DNA from: Candidatus Coatesiibacteriota bacterium
GTDB taxonomy: Bacteria; RBG-13-66-14
Reading direction: 5' to 3'
NCBI GenBank assembly: GCA_014728185.1
Contig: WJMB01000187.1
Span: 1-5,853 of the forward strand
Length of the DNA stretch: 5,853 nucleotides
The notes under the pieces were generated by a model. It had not been told where the DNA came from. It saw nothing but the letters and a program-made list of their open reading frames with translations, and searched no databases. Shown in pieces: positions 5,813 through 5,853 of the stretch; the first letter of the stretch is position 1, and each line of letters begins with the position of its first letter. Position numbers and translations under genes: made by a program.

Positions 5813-5853
5813 GCAGAGCGGGGGGTGTTTTGCTCGAAAACAACGTCGGATTC

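Overview
This window is a stretch of bacterial chromosome, mostly GC-rich, with four genes that I can support, all on the + strand. The DNA methyltransferase and the cation transporter are clearly recognisable. The other two are a secreted beta-sandwich-type protein and a small membrane protein. The high GC of the genes (about 60% in the secreted protein gene and clearly higher in the next), the mix of functions and the style of the secreted protein suggest an uncultured environmental bacterium, possibly from a candidate phylum. That placement is a weak inference. Nothing here fixes the taxonomy.

Layout. Positions 1 to about 1010 have no convincing gene and run at about 47% GC (about 51% over the first 540 bases, about 41% over 541-960). 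They hold only small inverted repeats. Positions about 1010-1345 are the upstream region of the first gene: a pyrimidine tract, a good sigma70-type promoter (TTGACA, 17 bases, TATTTT), a 13/14-base inverted repeat straddling the start of the predicted transcript, a 10-base palindrome, a small hairpin and a strong Shine-Dalgarno sequence. Positions 1346-2368 encode a 340-residue exported protein, closed by a strong GC hairpin. Positions 2459-3991 encode a solitary N6-adenine DNA methyltransferase of the TaqI/Eco57I type with no restriction partner in view. A new promoter (TTGTCT, 18 bases, TAGACT) follows and serves a two-gene unit: a 149-residue membrane protein (4076-4525) and, 4 bases later, a cation diffusion facilitator (4530-5705) that carries two cytosolic dimerisation-type domains instead of one.

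The right end (5706-5853) holds an essentially perfect sigma54 promoter (TGGCACG, 4 bases, TTGCA) pointing out of the window, so the next gene is probably under enhancer-dependent control.

The genes do not form one pathway. The only functional unit I can argue for is the membrane protein plus metal exporter pair. I see no mobile element, CRISPR array, tRNA, rRNA or defence island. The points most worth following are the tandem C-terminal domain of the transporter, the sigma54 promoter, the repeated AGACCAA-type motif in the leader of the secreted protein gene, and the 1-kb low-GC gene-free stretch.
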